The notes beneath the pieces are model-generated. The model saw only the letters and a list, made by a program, of their open reading frames with translations. It was not told where the DNA came from and did no database searches. This document shows, in pieces, positions 54,246 to 54,447 of a DNA stretch of 54,447 nucleotides (position 1 is its first letter; the number at the start of each line of letters is the position of its first letter). This DNA comes from an uncultured Spartobacteria bacterium (GTDB taxonomy: Bacteria; Verrucomicrobiota; Verrucomicrobiia; Chthoniobacterales; Chthoniobacteraceae): contig CAIURC010000104.1 of the NCBI GenBank assembly GCA_903901425.1, positions 1-54,447 of the forward strand. The letters run 5' to 3'. A program made the position numbers and the translations under genes.

Positions 54246-54447
54246 GGGGTCAGGGTGCAAATCTTGACAGCTTTATTCTTGAGCGGTCCTAATTCCGACC
54301 AGAAAGCTCCGGATCTTTTCCGGCACCTTACCCAGTGCTTTTGCTCGATCCCACCTTCGCAATTGCTGGCTCACGCTCGCCGGGCTTCGCATTGATCGCC
54401 TTTCCGCGAGCCATTCCTGAGAAACCGTCGTCCGTTTCCAAAGCCAC
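54246..54447 (-). mobile_element. End of a REP-associated tyrosine transposase (RAYT) element
   Basis: The boundary sequence GGGGTCAGGGTGCAAATCTT (54246-54265) is followed, on the opposite strand, by the C-terminus of a RAYT-like transposase. The boundary resembles the conserved ends that I associate with verrucomicrobial RAYT units. The remainder of the element continues past the right edge. Confidence 0.6.
54273..54447 (-). CDS. RAYT (IS200-like, REP-associated) transposase, C-terminal part
   Basis: A minus-strand open frame enters from the right edge and ends at a TAA at 54273-54275. It contains TVSQEWLAERRSMRSPASVS, typical of the C-terminal helix-turn-helix of Y1-family RAYT proteins (the 'xxWIAERLxMxSxxxVSxxL' pattern), then QQLRRWDRAKALGKVPEKI. 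The catalytic HUH and Tyr are outside the window. Confidence 0.6.
   Translation of the reverse strand, partial: WLWKRTTVSQEWLAERRSMRSPASVSQQLRRWDRAKALGKVPEKIRSFLVGIRTAQE

Overview
The window is a GC-rich (about 60 %) bacterial chromosome segment that most likely comes from a Verrucomicrobiota species. The main markers are a large secreted PVC-type cytochrome c/HEAT-repeat/sugar-dehydrogenase protein, a Rhodopirellula/Verrucomicrobium-type ECF sigma factor followed by a FecR/DNRLRE protein, small GFTLVE pseudopilins of the verrucomicrobial type, many secreted hydrolases and FAD-dependent oxidoreductases, and a REP-associated transposase tail. No rRNA, tRNA, CRISPR array or prophage was recognised. 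The assignment comes from gene families, not from a phylogenetic marker.

Layout. 1-2689: the N-terminal ~896 codons of a very long secreted delta-60-repeat protein (minus strand). 3282-5824: a tRNA-guanine transglycosylase fused to an MnmD-like methyltransferase, then a GreA/GreB-like factor. 6515-7367: a small overlapping gene pair ending in a DUF6036-like nucleotidyltransferase. 7589-13703: gltBD, glutamate synthase (minus). 13999-22539: a secreted double HMA-like CCxxC protein, a cupin, a Tm-1-like/UPF0261 protein, a TerC protein, a secreted alpha/beta hydrolase, the CstA peptide transporter and a second secreted esterase.

22590-40869 is the degradative and sensory heart of the window. 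It holds a sigma factor-FecR-FAD oxidoreductase operon (minus) and secreted jelly-roll and alpha/beta-hydrolase proteins. A two-component system follows, whose histidine kinase carries two discoidin (F5/8C) sensor domains. It is divergent, across a 22-bp perfect palindrome, from a GH105 unsaturated-glycuronyl hydrolase and a Tat-exported FAD oxidoreductase. Next come a PVC cytochrome/sorbosone-dehydrogenase protein, an HDOD protein, a uronate-isomerase-like enzyme and a beta-lactamase-family hydrolase. Together these suggest sensing and breakdown of uronic-acid-containing polysaccharide.

40965-54447: a DMT transporter, two paralogous pseudopilins with clear terminators, two membrane GT39-type glycosyltransferases (one with a TPR tail), a GT2-methyltransferase fusion, an L,D-transpeptidase, a processive CslA-like GT2, an unknown secreted protein, an amino-acid-type ABC permease/ATPase pair without its binding protein, and an RsuA-family pseudouridine synthase. 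At the right edge a second small-gene/nucleotidyltransferase pair appears to be interrupted by a REP-associated (RAYT) transposase element that runs out of the window.
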